Of a stretch of 64,000 nucleotides of DNA, positions 48,108 through 59,151 are shown one piece after another; positions within the stretch are counted from its first letter, which is position 1; every line of letters begins with the position of its first letter. The notes beneath the pieces were generated by a model. It was given only the letters and a program-made list of their open reading frames with translations, was not told the DNA's origin and ran no database searches. The stretch comes from Mesomycoplasma molare (lineage in GTDB: Bacteria > Bacillota_I > Bacilli_A > Mycoplasmatales > Metamycoplasmataceae): the NCBI RefSeq assembly GCF_024918955.1, contig NZ_CP103423.1, forward strand, positions 496,001 through 560,000, read 5' to 3'. The translations under genes were made by a program, and so were the position numbers.

Positions 48108-49187
48108 ATGAAAATAGGAATTTTTGGTGGATCTTTTGATCCCATACATAAAGGGCACATTGAAATTGCGAATGAATCTATTAAAGTTTTAAGGCTAGAT
48201 AAATTATACTTTGTTCCAGTTTATAGAAATCCTTTTAAAAGTAAAAATAGTTATGCAAATTGAGAAGATAGAGTAAAAATGATAGAGGATGTAAAACCTG
48301 ATAAGAGCGAAATTTCTCTTTTTGAAATAAAAAGAAAAGGAATAAGTTACACAATTGACACTGTATCATATTTTAAAAATAAGTTTCCTAATGATGAGAT
48401 TTACTTAATATTAGGATCGGATAATTTAGATAAATTACACAAATGAAGAGAAATTGAAAATATTTCTAAAAGTGTAAAAATTGTTATTTTTAAAAGAAGT
48501 AAAAAAATTAATAAAGAAAATATAAAGAAATTTAATTGTATACTTTTAAATAATAGAATATTTGAATCTTCTTCAACGGAAGTTAAATTTGGTAATTTTA
48601 AAAATCTTTTTCCTCAAACCTTAGAATATATAGGAAAAAACTTTCTTTACATTTTAGACATTTTAAACAACACAACTGATGCAAAATTAAATAAACATTG
48701 TCGTTTTACCGCTTCTTTAGCGGCAGAGTATGCTAAACATTTAGGTTATGATGCTAAAATTGCTTGATTTTCAGGACTTGTTCATGACTTAACTAAAAAA
48801 TGAACTATAGAAATCCATAGAGAATTTTTAATTGCAAATAATCTAGATGAATCAAAATATCCTGATTACAAACTACATCAGACAACGTGTTCACTATGGC
48901 TTGAAAAATATTATAAAGTAAATAATCCTGAAATAGTTAGAGCAATTTCTGTTCACACATCATTAGATTTAGAAATGGGTACTTTGGATAAAATTGTGTT
49001 TATGGCTGATAAATTATGCCAAGGAAGAAAATGAGAAGGAATCCAAAAAATCAGAGAACTTGCATTTCAAGACTTTGACTTAGCTTTCAAAAAAGTTGTA
49101 GAACATATAAAACAATTTAATTTAAATAAAACTTCTGTTTCAGAGGAGCAATTAAACATTTATGATTACTGAATTTCAAAATATTAA
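48108..49187 (+). CDS. nadD: Nicotinate-nucleotide adenylyltransferase fused to YqeK-type HD phosphohydrolase
   Basis: A 359-residue two-domain enzyme. Residues 1-185: NadD, with IGIFGGSFDPIHKGHIEIA (nucleotidyltransferase HxGH) and the ISSTEV-like SSSTEVKFG; it makes the dinucleotide in NAD synthesis. Residues about 190-359: an HD domain (KHCRFTASLAAEYAKHLGYD, FSGLVHDLTKKW, VRAISVHTS, FMADKLCQGRKW) of the YqeK type, which hydrolyses diadenosine tetraphosphate. In Bacillus nadD and yqeK are separate adjacent genes; here they are one frame. It overlaps mtn by 26 bases. Confidence 0.92.
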
Positions 49188-49845
49188 AAATGCTATAATA
49201 ATAGCAGATCCAAACGAAGTAAATAATTTGACTAAATATAGTTGAAAACTAGTTCAAAAAATTAATTTATTAAATAAAATATTTTATATTTATCAAAAGA
49301 ATAACAAACAAATTGTTTTAGTTTATTCCGGTATAGGACTAATAAATGCAGCCAGCACAACTGGTATTTTGTTATCAAAATTTTCTGGAATAGAAAATAT
49401 TTTTAACTTTGGCGCAGTAGGCGCATTTTCAAAAAATTTAAATATATATGATGTAGTTATTCCGAAGCACTTTTTTAATCTCGATGTTAAAACACCTTGA
49501 TATGAAGATGGCAAAACACCAGGTGAAGAGGCTTTTTTTACAAATAAATTAATTTCACTTGAGAAATTTTCGAAAGTTAATCTTTGCTCTTCAAATTCTT
49601 TTATTTTTGACAAACAACAAGCTAAAACATTTCAAGAAAAATTTAATTGCTCTATTTTTGATATGGAAAGCTTTGCAATTGCTCAAATATCTTTTCAAAA
49701 TAAAATTAATTTTTACTCTTTTAAAGCTATATCAGATAAAATTGGTCAAAACATTGAGCATGTAGATAATATAAACAAGAGAATTGCGCATGCTTCAGAA
49801 CTAGCTTTTAATGAATTAATTGATTTTATAGATCAAAATTATTAA
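49162..49845 (+). CDS. mtn: 5'-methylthioadenosine/S-adenosylhomocysteine nucleosidase-like protein
   Basis: A 227-residue PNP/MTAN-fold protein: [40 protein letters not shown], the [10 protein letters not shown] motif with the nucleoside-binding Met-Glu, and [11 protein letters not shown] with the catalytic Asp. It removes adenine from methylthioadenosine or S-adenosylhomocysteine. The start lies 26 bases inside nadD in another frame, as in the Bacillus nadD-yqeK-mtnN neighbourhood. Another purine nucleosidase is possible. Confidence 0.85.
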
Positions 49846-49871
49846 TTTATCTTATATTTTTTTTTATATAT

Positions 49872-49889
49872 TATAATTATAATTTAATT
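49872..49889 (+). promoter_or_regulatory. Tandem TATAAT boxes before mnmA (probably leaderless)
   Basis: TATAAT at 49872-49877 and again at 49878-49883, just 6 bases from the ATG; no ribosome-binding site is present. A transcript from the nearer box would begin at about the start codon. Confidence 0.5.
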
Positions 49890-50999
49890 ATGGCAAAAAT
49901 TATAGTAGGTTTATCTGGCGGAGTTGATTCATCTGTATCAGCACATTTATTACAAAAACAAGGACACGAAGTAATAGCTGTTTTTATGAGAAATTGGGAC
50001 TCTATTGTTAACAATGATATTTTAGGAAACAATTACTCTCAAGAACAATGTACACAAGAACAAGATTGAGAAGATGCAAAAGAAGTTGCTAAAAAATTAG
50101 GAATACCTATTTTTAGAAAAGATTTTATTCAAGAGTACTGAGATTACGTTTTTCAATATTTTATAGATGAATATAAAATAGGAAGAACACCTAATCCTGA
50201 TATTTTGTGCAATAAATATATAAAATTTGATAAATTTTTAAATTACGTTTTAAGTGAATTTGATGCCGATTATATTGCTATGGGTCATTATGCTAAAACT
50301 GTTGGTGATAAACTTTTTAGAGCAAAAGATAAAAATAAAGATCAAACTTATTTCTTAGCTCAACTAAGTAATTTCCAACTATCAAAAACAATTTTCCCTT
50401 TAGCAGATTTAGAAAAATCAGAAGTTAGAAAAATTGCTGATGAACTAGGATTAATAACAGCTAAGAAAAAAGATTCTACAGGTATTTGCTTTATAGGAGA
50501 AAGAAAGTTTACTGATTTTTTACAAAATTACATCCCTTCTCAGCCAGGAAATATTATAGATATTAAAACTAAAAAAATTGTAGGTTCTCATATTGGGGCG
50601 ATGTATTATACATTAGGGCAAAGAAAAGGCTTAAATTTAGGCGGTATGAGTGAGCCTTATTTTGTTGTTGGACACAATATATCAAAAAAAGAAATTTATG
50701 TTGCTCCTGCTTCTGAAAAAGAATGATTAATATCTGATGAATTAGAAGCTATTAATTTGAATCTAAATGATTGAAATTTTAATCCAAACAACATAACTGC
50801 TAAATTTAGATACAGACAAAATGATGTTCCTATAAAAATTAAAATAATTGATGAAAATAAAGTAAGAGTATTTTATCCCCAAGGAGCCGAAGCTGTTACA
50901 CCTGGGCAACAAATAGTTTTTTATGATGGTGAAAAATGTTTAGGCGGGGCAACAATAAATAAAATATATAGAAAAAATAAAGAAATTAATTACGTTTAG
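49890..50999 (+). CDS. mnmA: tRNA-specific 2-thiouridylase
   Basis: Adds sulfur to the wobble uridine of Lys, Glu and Gln tRNAs. The 369 residues include the P-loop [16 protein letters not shown], the first catalytic Cys in [19 protein letters not shown], and the second Cys in [13 protein letters not shown], with the [13 protein letters not shown] segment. Normal length. Its stop codon overlaps the ribosome-binding site of alaS. Confidence 0.96.
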
Positions 51000-51008
51000 G
51001 AGTATATT

Positions 51009-53639
51009 ATGCTTACATCTAAAGAAATAAGAAACTTATGATTAAAGTATTTTGAATCAAAAGATCATTTAATTGTAGAAACAAAATCTCTCGTTCCATT
51101 AAACGATCCTTCTTTATTATGGATTAATTCTGGAGTTGCTACTTTAAAAGATTATTTTTCAGGTAAAAAAATTCCTCCAAAAAAAAGATTAACTAATTCA
51201 CAAAAATCTTTAAGAACTAACGACATTGAAAATGTAGGTTTTACAACTAGACATCATACAATGTTTGAAATGTTAGGAAATTTTTCGATTGGAGATTATT
51301 TTAAATCAGAAGCGATTGAAATGGCTTATGATTTTTTAATTAACGTTTTAAAATTAGATAAAGAAAAGTTATATTTTACTTATTTTTCAGAAGATTTAGA
51401 AACAAAAGAAAAGTGATTATCAATGGGTATAGAAGAATCACACATCATTAAAGGTAATAAAGACACCAATTTTTGAGATATTGGTTCAGGGCCTTGTGGT
51501 CCATGTACAGAAATATTTTTCGATAGAGGAGAAAAATTTGATAAAAGAGGGCTTGAGCTTCTACAAAACGACGAAGAAAATGACAGATTTATTGAAATAT
51601 GAAATATTGTTTTTTCACAATTTAACAACGATGGGGAAGGAAATTATACTGAATTAACTCAAAAAAACATAGATACAGGTGCTGGTTTTGAAAGACTAGT
51701 ATCTATTTTACAAAATGCTCCCACTAATTTTGATACAGATTTATTTTTACCAATAATCAAAGAGATTGAAAATTTTACTAACTATAAATATGATCCTGAA
51801 AATTACTTCAAAAAAGACAAAGAAATTGAAAAAATAAATGTTAAATTTAAAATTATAGCAGATCATATAAGAGCTGTAGTTAATGCTATAAATGATGGCG
51901 TTAGTCCTTCAAATGTCTCTAGAGGATATATAATAAGAAGATTAATTAGAAGAGCTTATAGAGCAGGTTTACAATTAGAAATTAAAGAAAAATCTTTTTT
52001 ATTTAAACTAACTGAAGTTGTAAAGTCCTCTTTACCTTTTAATATAAATGTAGAAAAAGTTTCTAAAATTATTAAAGATGAAGAAATGTTATTTTCACAA
52101 ACGATAGAACAAGGTCAAAAACTTTTAGATTTAGAACTTAAAAAAAATAAAGATCAATTCGATTTAAAAATCGCCTTCAAACTTTTTGAAACTTATGGTT
52201 TTCCTATTGAACTAACACAAGAGATTCTAAAAGAAAAAGGGGTGACTATAAATATTTCTGACTTTGAAAAACTTAAAAAAGAACATGCAGAAATTTCTAG
52301 AAGTTCTAAAAAAGAAGGAATGAAAAAAGTAATTAATTCTCTAAATTTAGTTCAATATAAAATTTCTGAATTCATAGGTTATGACTCTTTAGAAACAACA
52401 GCAAAAATTCTATTTCTTGCCGATTCTGAAAAAGAATTACCTTCTTCTCACAATCAAAAATTATCATATGTAATTTTTGATAAAACGGTTTTATATGCAA
52501 CTGGCGGTGGACAAAAACACGATCAAGGTTATATAATCCAAAACAATATTAAAATTCCTGTTTTAGAAGTCTTTAAAGATAAATTTGGAAATAATGTTCA
52601 TGTTGTAAAAGGAAAATTAGAAAAAAATAAAGAAGTAAATATTTTTGTAAACGAAGATAATAGAATAAAACTAGAAAGAAATCACTCTAGTACTCACCTT
52701 CTTTTTAAATCATTAAGAGAACAATATGGAAGTTTTATCAAACAACTGGGTTCAGATAATAATGAAAATAGGCTAACTTTCGATTTCCCTTTGGAAAAAA
52801 AACCAACAGAAGAAGAAATTCAACAAATTGAAAATAGAATTATTTCTTATATAAAAAGTGAAACTAATCGTAAATACCTAGAAACAGATATCAAAACCGC
52901 AGAACAAATGAACGCAATCATGACGTTAGAAGAAACAGAATATATGGATCCTAATAATGTAAGATTGGTTGAATTTAAAAACATAACTGTGGATTTATGT
53001 GGTGGTACACATATAGAAAATACTAAACTTATTGAAAATTTTAAAATTGTTTCTGTAGAAAATAAAGGAACTGGTATTTTTAGAATTAGAGCAATAACAT
53101 CAAATCAATTAGTTGATGAATTTTACGATAAAGAAATAGAAAAATCAAAAGAACTTTTAAATAATATACTTTTAAAAATACAACAATTAGATTCCAATTA
53201 TGTTTTAGAACAAATTAATTATGATAACAAGAAAAATGCACTGGAAAAATTGAAATTTTTAATTGAAAAATCTAGAGAAAAACACAAAGAACTTCTCAAA
53301 AATACAACTAAAAAAGAATTCAATCAAGAAATTAACACTATAAATTTTAATAGTAAAGAATTTTATATAAACATTGATTTAGATAGTAATTCTTTGAAAA
53401 ATAATGCAGCACACTTAAGAGAAAAACACCCTAATATAACATTTATTTTAGGTTCTAAACAAAAAGATAAAATTATTATTGTTGTTGCTTCTAAAAGTTT
53501 AAATTCCAAAGAATTATTTATAAAAATAACTTCTCATTTCTCAGGTTCCGGAGGGGGAAATGAGATAATGGCACAGGGTTCTGTTAAAAATATTGATAAT
53601 TTTAAAGAAAATTTAATTGAATTTTTAAAAAATGAATAA
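51009..53639 (+). CDS. alaS: Alanyl-tRNA synthetase
   Basis: The 876-residue protein has the class II catalytic core ([63 protein letters not shown]), the editing domain with HxxxH in [10 protein letters not shown] and the CxxxH in [12 protein letters not shown], and the C-terminal C-Ala glycine motif [20 protein letters not shown] site lies 6 bases before the ATG. It overlaps ruvX by 8 bases. Confidence 0.97.
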
Positions 53640-54051
53640 AAGAAAATTAGGTATAGACTTAGGAACAAAAACTTGTGGTTTTGCAATAAGTGATCCTTTT
53701 AACATAATTGCTACTGGTTTGGAAAATTTCTTTTTTAAAGAAAATGATTTTAAATCAGTAATTGAAAAAATAAGAGAATTTACTAAGTTGTATAATATTG
53801 ATATTTTCGCTTTAGGATATCCATTAAAAATGAGCGGAAATAAAAGTGAAAGAACTTTAATGGTAGAGAATTTTAAAAAGTTATTAGAACAAAATTTCGA
53901 TATCCCAGTTATTTTAATAGATGAAAGAGAAACAACCAAAAATGCAGAACAATTAATGATTAATGCTGGATTATCAAGAAAAAAAAGAAAAAAACATAAA
54001 GATAAATTAGCTGCTCAACTAATATTAGAAGATTACTTAATGAGGTTATAA
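53632..54051 (+). CDS. ruvX: Putative Holliday junction resolvase / rRNA-maturation nuclease RuvX (YqgF)
   Basis: A 139-residue protein: LGIDLGTKTCGFAISDP, FALGYPLKMSGNKSERT, VILIDERETTKNAE, and a basic KKRKKHKDKLAAQLILEDY tail, all typical of YqgF, a 16S pre-rRNA processing nuclease fold. The alaS-ruvX order is conserved in Firmicutes. Confidence 0.94.
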   Translation: MNKRKLGIDLGTKTCGFAISDPFNIIATGLENFFFKENDFKSVIEKIREFTKLYNIDIFALGYPLKMSGNKSERTLMVENFKKLLEQNFDIPVILIDERETTKNAEQLMINAGLSRKKRKKHKDKLAAQLILEDYLMRL

Positions 54052-54386
54052 TGAAAGAAAAAATTAATTTAAAAGATAAAAATAGGGAAATAGAAATAAA
54101 TTTTCAAAATTTAAATAATAAAGTTGAAAATATAAAAGTAACTACCTTATTTTCTACTGATATTGTTGGAGAATCAATATTTTTTGCCTTTGATGAAAAT
54201 AAAGAAATTTTTTCCTTCAAATATAATGAAGAAAAAGATCTATATATGCCTTTGGAAAATGATGAAATAGAAATTGCAGAAGACATTTTAAATGATTTTA
54301 TAGACGAAAATAAAGAAAATTTTTATTTAGAAAATGAAAAAATTAATATATTTGATTTTTTTAATTTCGAAGAAATAGAAGAATAA
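54051..54386 (+). CDS. DUF1292/YrzB-like acidic protein
   Basis: A 111-residue acidic protein with FSTDIVGESIFFAFDENKEI and FSFKYNEEKDLYMPLEND followed by an acidic EIAEDILNDFIDE end, which resembles the DUF1292 pattern. Position right after ruvX (as yrzB in Bacillus) supports this. Start overlaps the ruvX stop by one base. Function unknown. Confidence 0.7.
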   Translation: MKEKINLKDKNREIEINFQNLNNKVENIKVTTLFSTDIVGESIFFAFDENKEIFSFKYNEEKDLYMPLENDEIEIAEDILNDFIDENKENFYLENEKINIFDFFNFEEIEE

Positions 54387-54387
54387 A

Positions 54388-54960
54388 ATGGACACAACAA
54401 GAATTGCATTAATTATTTCTATGTTTGTTGTTTTAATCATCGGTTTTGCTATTTATTTCATCTTAAGAATAAAGGCTTATAAATTAAGACAAAAACTAAT
54501 TTTAACTGACAAAAAATTTGAATTAGAAGAAATAAAACTGTCAAATGAAAATATTGAAAAAATTACTAATACTGACTTAATAGTTGAGGAATTTGAATTT
54601 ATTTTTAATAGCATTAAAATAAATGATTATAATAAAAATTTATTTATAGAAAATTCAAATAATGCTTTTATTTTAGCTAAAGACATATTCAAAGATAAAG
54701 AAATTTATGAAGCAGATATAAATAATCTAGAATCTTACTTAAAAAAAGAAAACTGGGATTTTATTTTTTTCAATTACGAATTAATAAATGGGAATTTAGT
54801 CAGAGAGTCAATAAAACAATTAAAAAAGGGCGGAATGATTATTTTAAAAGAAGCTAAAAATAAAAAGATAGAAAATGAAATTTTAGAATTTTTAAAAACA
54901 AAAAAAATTAAGTATGAATTTAAGAAAAATAAAAATAGTTTTTTATTAATAGTAATTTAA
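54388..54960 (+). CDS. Membrane-anchored methyltransferase-like protein
   Basis: A 190-residue protein with one N-terminal transmembrane helix (ALIISMFVVLIIGFAIYFIL) and a soluble part with a weak class I methyltransferase pattern: FIENSNNAFILAKDIFKDKEIYEADI, NWDFIFFNYELING, and IKQLKKGGMIILKEAK (post-motif III style). The glycine-rich SAM loop is not recognisable. It may match a mycoplasma family annotated as a putative methyltransferase (recollection, not checked). In Bacillus the corresponding stretch includes mltG and an O-methyltransferase gene. Confidence 0.55.
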   Translation: MDTTRIALIISMFVVLIIGFAIYFILRIKAYKLRQKLILTDKKFELEEIKLSNENIEKITNTDLIVEEFEFIFNSIKINDYNKNLFIENSNNAFILAKDIFKDKEIYEADINNLESYLKKENWDFIFFNYELINGNLVRESIKQLKKGGMIILKEAKNKKIENEILEFLKTKKIKYEFKKNKNSFLLIVI

Positions 54961-54993
54961 TTTGGTAAAATTAAATAATCAAATAAGGAGATA

Positions 54994-55503
54994 ATGAGTC
55001 AACAAATGAAAAAGAAAAATGATAATGAAATTCTACTAACTCAAGAACGTTTAGATACTTTTAAAAATGAGCTACAACATTTGATTAATGTAGAGCGTCC
55101 AAAAGTAATTGAAGATATTAAAGATGCTAGAAATCAAGGAGATTTATCAGAAAACGCTGAATACGATGCTGCTAGAGAGAAACAAGGTATAATAGAAGCT
55201 AGAATATTAGAATTAGAAAATATTATTTCTAAAGCTAAAGTTATAAAAGAAGTATATAAAGGTGATACTGTATCAATTGGATCAAAAGTAAAACTAAGAT
55301 TATTTGATGCAAAAAATAAAGAAAATGAAGGAAAAATATTAGAAGTACAAATTGTTGGTTCATTAGACTCAGATCCGATGGCATCTAAAATTTCCAATTT
55401 ATCACCTTTAGCTAGTGCAATATTAAATCAATCAATTGGTGAAAAAATAGAAGTGGAAGCTCCTGAAAAATACTCTGTTGAGATTTTAGAAATAGCAAAA
55501 TAA
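54994..55503 (+). CDS. greA: Transcription elongation factor GreA
   Basis: Rescues stalled RNA polymerase by promoting cleavage of the transcript. The 169 residues have the N-terminal coiled coil with acidic tip (KDARNQGDLSENAEYDAARE) and the C-terminal FKBP-like domain (SIGSKVKLRLFD, SPLASAILNQSIGEKIEV). An AAGGAG site lies 5 bases before the ATG. A short N-terminal extension (about 10 residues) precedes the usual start. Confidence 0.95.
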   Translation: MSQQMKKKNDNEILLTQERLDTFKNELQHLINVERPKVIEDIKDARNQGDLSENAEYDAAREKQGIIEARILELENIISKAKVIKEVYKGDTVSIGSKVKLRLFDAKNKENEGKILEVQIVGSLDSDPMASKISNLSPLASAILNQSIGEKIEVEAPEKYSVEILEIAK

Positions 55504-55550
55504 AAGTTAGTTAGAGTTTTACATAAATTAATCTAACTAACTTTTATTTT
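55502..55550 (+). terminator. Terminator after greA
   Basis: AAAAGTTAGTTAGA / TCTAACTAACTTTT, a 14-bp perfect stem, then ATTTTAT. Ends the alaS-greA transcript. Confidence 0.8.
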
Positions 55551-55576
55551 ATAGTTCTATGGGTGCAATTAACATA

Positions 55577-55662
55577 TGGTGGCTCATATCGGACTTGAAC
55601 CGATATGCAATCTCTTGCGGGAGGTTTTGAATCTCCTGTGTCTACCATTTCACCAATGAGCC
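55577..55662 (-). tRNA. tRNA-Leu (CAA)
   Basis: Minus-strand class II cloverleaf with long variable arm: acceptor GGCTCAT/ATGAGCC, anticodon stem GGAGA/CCTCC (A-C mismatch beside the loop), loop TTCAAAA giving CAA, variable arm CGCAAGAGATTGC, T-arm ATCGGTTCAAGTCCGAT, A73 and encoded CCA. It is opposite to the flanking genes. Confidence 0.92.
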
Positions 55663-55692
55663 TTATCTGTAAAAAATTATAATATAAAAGAG

Positions 55693-58197
55693 ATGAATAT
55701 GAAAGAAAATAAGAAAAAAAATATTTTATTTAAAACAGTTTTAGCAACAATGACTATAGTACCTCTTAGTTCAATTGGTGTTGCTACTTATTTTTTACTT
55801 AAAAATGAAATTAACGATACTTCCGATCTCATAATTTCCGATCTAAATATTAAAAAGAATTCAATAAGTGACTTTATTTCTGTTCAAGCGGATGTAGAAA
55901 ATGCTTCAGATATTCTTCCTAGTGAAGCTCTTAAAAAAGAAAATGAAAAATATTTTAGAAGTTATTTAAGATATAGTTTAAAACCAGATGCAAGCATTAA
56001 CGATATTTTAGAAGAATATGACGTTGAAATAAATAAGATCGAAAATAGTGAAGATGATTTTAATGGAACATTAAAAATAAAAATGCAAGCTACTTCTAAA
56101 GTGAATAAAGACATTAAAGAAGAAAGAATTTTTATCGTTTCAGGTTTTAAATCAACAAAAGTTGGTGATATAAGGTTTAAAAACAGACTAAATAAAGTGC
56201 TTAATAATTTTCAATTTATCCAAAAACAAGAAGTAAATAGCATTAATTATAGCGAATTTAACCAAAATACTTTTTTTAACTTTTTTGATTTAGATGCGGA
56301 TGATTCAAATGAAGAAAGAGTATTTAATAAAGTTGAAAATGAATACTTTTTAAAAGAAAATATGAATTATAAAGCAAATATAGAGCTTTTAAAAGAAACA
56401 TACAATAATCATAATAAAACTATTGATGTAATTGTTAGTTTCTCCCACTCTGCTTTTAAAAATTTCTCTTATGGAAAAGTCTTTACTTTAGAAAACATCA
56501 ATTTAAACTTAAACCAAGAAGAAAATACTAATTACAACAATTCTATTTTCAATAACAACATTAATCCTTATAATCTAAAATTTGAAAAAGAAGTATATAA
56601 TATTTTCCCTTCATCCTTTAGTGAAAAATCAGATGTTATTATAAAAGATTTTTCTAATATAAATCCTAATATTTCAATTAAATTAATAAAAGAAAGTATT
56701 AATGATCAAAATGGGAATATAGACTTTCTAGTTACGGATAAAATTACCAATTTTAGTAAAGTTTTCAATTTTAAACTATTTAATTTTGATAAAATTAGTA
56801 ACGACATTTTCAATATTACTCAAATCAATAAAAACTATATAAATAATTCTTATAATATAATTTCAAAAAAAGACTTAGCTGTTTATACTTTAAACTCCAG
56901 TGATAAAACTCTTAGATACAAAACTATTGGAGAAGAAATAGAAAAATACTTTAATAGCCAAGAATTTAAAAATAGATTTTTACCTTTTAAAATAGACGCT
57001 GAAATATTTAAATATTCTCTAACTAAAAATTTTAAAATTGAAAACAATAAATTAAATTTTGTTTTAAAAAATTGAAATGGAGATGAAAATAATTTATTTA
57101 TTCCATTTCAAACACCAGCATCTGATGAGAAAAATATTTCTTTAGATTTTGAGGAAAATCCTAAAATAAAAAGTAAGGAAGATGTATTACAAGATATAAA
57201 AAATAGAACTATTTCCATTCATTATATAGTTAATGAAAACGAAAATACTTCTAGAATAATAAGCGGTACTGCTTGAGTTTTTGATAGAGTAAAAAACACT
57301 AATACTTATTATTTAGCAACAAACATCCATGTCGTTTCAGAACTTACTAAAAACATGGATAAAATTTCATCTTTTTCTTATAGTTTTAATACAAAATACA
57401 CAAAATTACCACATTTAAATAGTCCAATAACAACAGAAGGGGTAACTTATAACCAAGTCTTTAAGAGATTAGATAGAAGAATTAATCACTCATTTGCAGA
57501 AAAAAGTATTAATAAATCTAGATTTATAACTAAAGAATCTGAAGAATTTTGAAAAAATTTAGAAGTGATTAATTTAGGCGTTGATACTCCTAATAAAGGA
57601 GAATATAGTGATTTTGCTTTAATAAAAGTAACTTTCCCTAAAGATAAAATTATTAAAAATATTTTTAATCAACAATATGTAGATCAATATATTCCAGATC
57701 AAGCAAAATATTATAACGATAATAAATTGAACTTTTTTATAAGTGATAAAATAGAATTTCCACAAAACACCAGTGATAATAATAATTTATTACCTTTACC
57801 TATGGAATTAAATTATGCAGGATATTTAGGCGGAAATGAGTATGTAGAAGTTTCACAGTCACCTTATTTAAAATATGAAAATTTAATTCAAAAAGAACAA
57901 ACAATTAATAATCAAAATTATAAATATAATAAAAGCATTATTAATCTACCTGGTGTTAACAGTGGGCATGGGATGTCTGGCTCTTTAGTTTTAAATCAAT
58001 TTGGACAAGTTGTAGGAATATTTTGGGGGGGATTCTTTGACAAAGAAACCGCAAATGGCCTCTCTAGTGGAACGGGAATAATAGATACTTTATCAATTAA
58101 AAAAGGAAGTGAAAAAACTATTCTAAGAAAATGATTAGATAAAACTAAAAATATAATAACTGATTTAGATGAATATGAAGGGAAAATTAAATATTAA
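55693..58197 (+). CDS. DUF31/Mip-type serine protease, membrane-anchored
   Basis: An 834-residue frame with several TGA-Trp. The N-terminus (residues 12-37, LFKTVLATMTIVPLSSIGVA) is a signal anchor without lipobox Cys, unlike the split paralogue at 29505-34152. A long Asn/Lys-rich region follows, then the trypsin-fold catalytic part: GTAWVF and YYLATNIHVVSEL (His), GEYSDFALIKV (Asp), NSGHGMSGSLVLNQFGQVVG (Ser in GMSGS). This family includes mycoplasma immunoglobulin proteases, but no binding partner (MIB) gene lies beside it, so the substrate is open. Overlaps rluD (TAATG). Confidence 0.88.
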
Positions 58198-59096
58198 TGG
58201 ATTTAGAAAATATTAAATTAATAGTAGAATACAAAGAAAGAATTGATAAATATATAAGTGATAATAGTGAAATTTCCAGAAATGATGCCAAGGATTTAAT
58301 ATTAAATAAAAAAGTTTTTGTCAATGATGAAATACAAGTTTTAAAGCCTAATTTTTTTGTTTATGAAGGTCAAACTATTTCCATTAAAGAAATTCCTCAA
58401 AAAGAAATTAATATAAAACCTCAAAAAATGGATTTAAATATTGTTTATGAAGACAATGATTTAATAGTAATAGATAAACCTAGTGGTATAGTTGTTCATC
58501 CTGCTCCTGGAAATCTAGAAAATACACTTGTTAATGGATTACTTTATCATTTTAAAAATAATTTATCAAATATAAACGGACAAATGAGACCTGGAATACT
58601 TCATAGAATAGATAAAGATACATCCGGCTTATTAATTATTGCCAAAAATAATAAAGCCCACTCCTTTCTTTCAGAACAATTAAAAGAACATAAAATAAAA
58701 AGAAAGTATAAAGCAATAGTTGAAGGTTTTATTCCCAATGAAATTACGCATATCGATTTACCAATCGGAAGAGATCCTATGCATAGACAAAAAATGGCTG
58801 TTATTAAACAAAATTCTAAAAACGCAATTACTCATGTTTTTTTAGAAAAATTATTTACAATCAATTCAAAAAATTTTTCACTTGTACGTTGCGAGCTAGA
58901 AACAGGTAGAACACATCAAATAAGAGTTCATATGGCATATATTAAAAACCCTGTTTATGGAGATCCTCTATATGGAAAAAAGGTAGACGAATTTAATCAA
59001 AGATTACATGCCTATGAAATTGAATTTTTACATCCTAATGGTAAAATAATGAAATTTAATTCTGCTTTGCCTAAAGAATTTGAAATTGGCAATTAA
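58197..59096 (+). CDS. rluD: Pseudouridine synthase RluD family
   Basis: A 299-residue protein with an N-terminal S4 domain (RIDKYISDNSEISRNDAKDLI) and the RluA/RluD catalytic motif GILHRIDKDTSGLLIIAKN (catalytic Asp), then IGRDPMHRQKMAV and TGRTHQIRVHMAYI. Modifies 23S rRNA uridines by family. Translationally coupled to the upstream protease gene. Confidence 0.94.
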   Translation: MDLENIKLIVEYKERIDKYISDNSEISRNDAKDLILNKKVFVNDEIQVLKPNFFVYEGQTISIKEIPQKEINIKPQKMDLNIVYEDNDLIVIDKPSGIVVHPAPGNLENTLVNGLLYHFKNNLSNINGQMRPGILHRIDKDTSGLLIIAKNNKAHSFLSEQLKEHKIKRKYKAIVEGFIPNEITHIDLPIGRDPMHRQKMAVIKQNSKNAITHVFLEKLFTINSKNFSLVRCELETGRTHQIRVHMAYIKNPVYGDPLYGKKVDEFNQRLHAYEIEFLHPNGKIMKFNSALPKEFEIGN

Positions 59097-59151
59097 TTAA
59101 TAAAAGTGCCAATTTATTTTTTTAATGTATAATTATTAAAAAGGAGATGAT

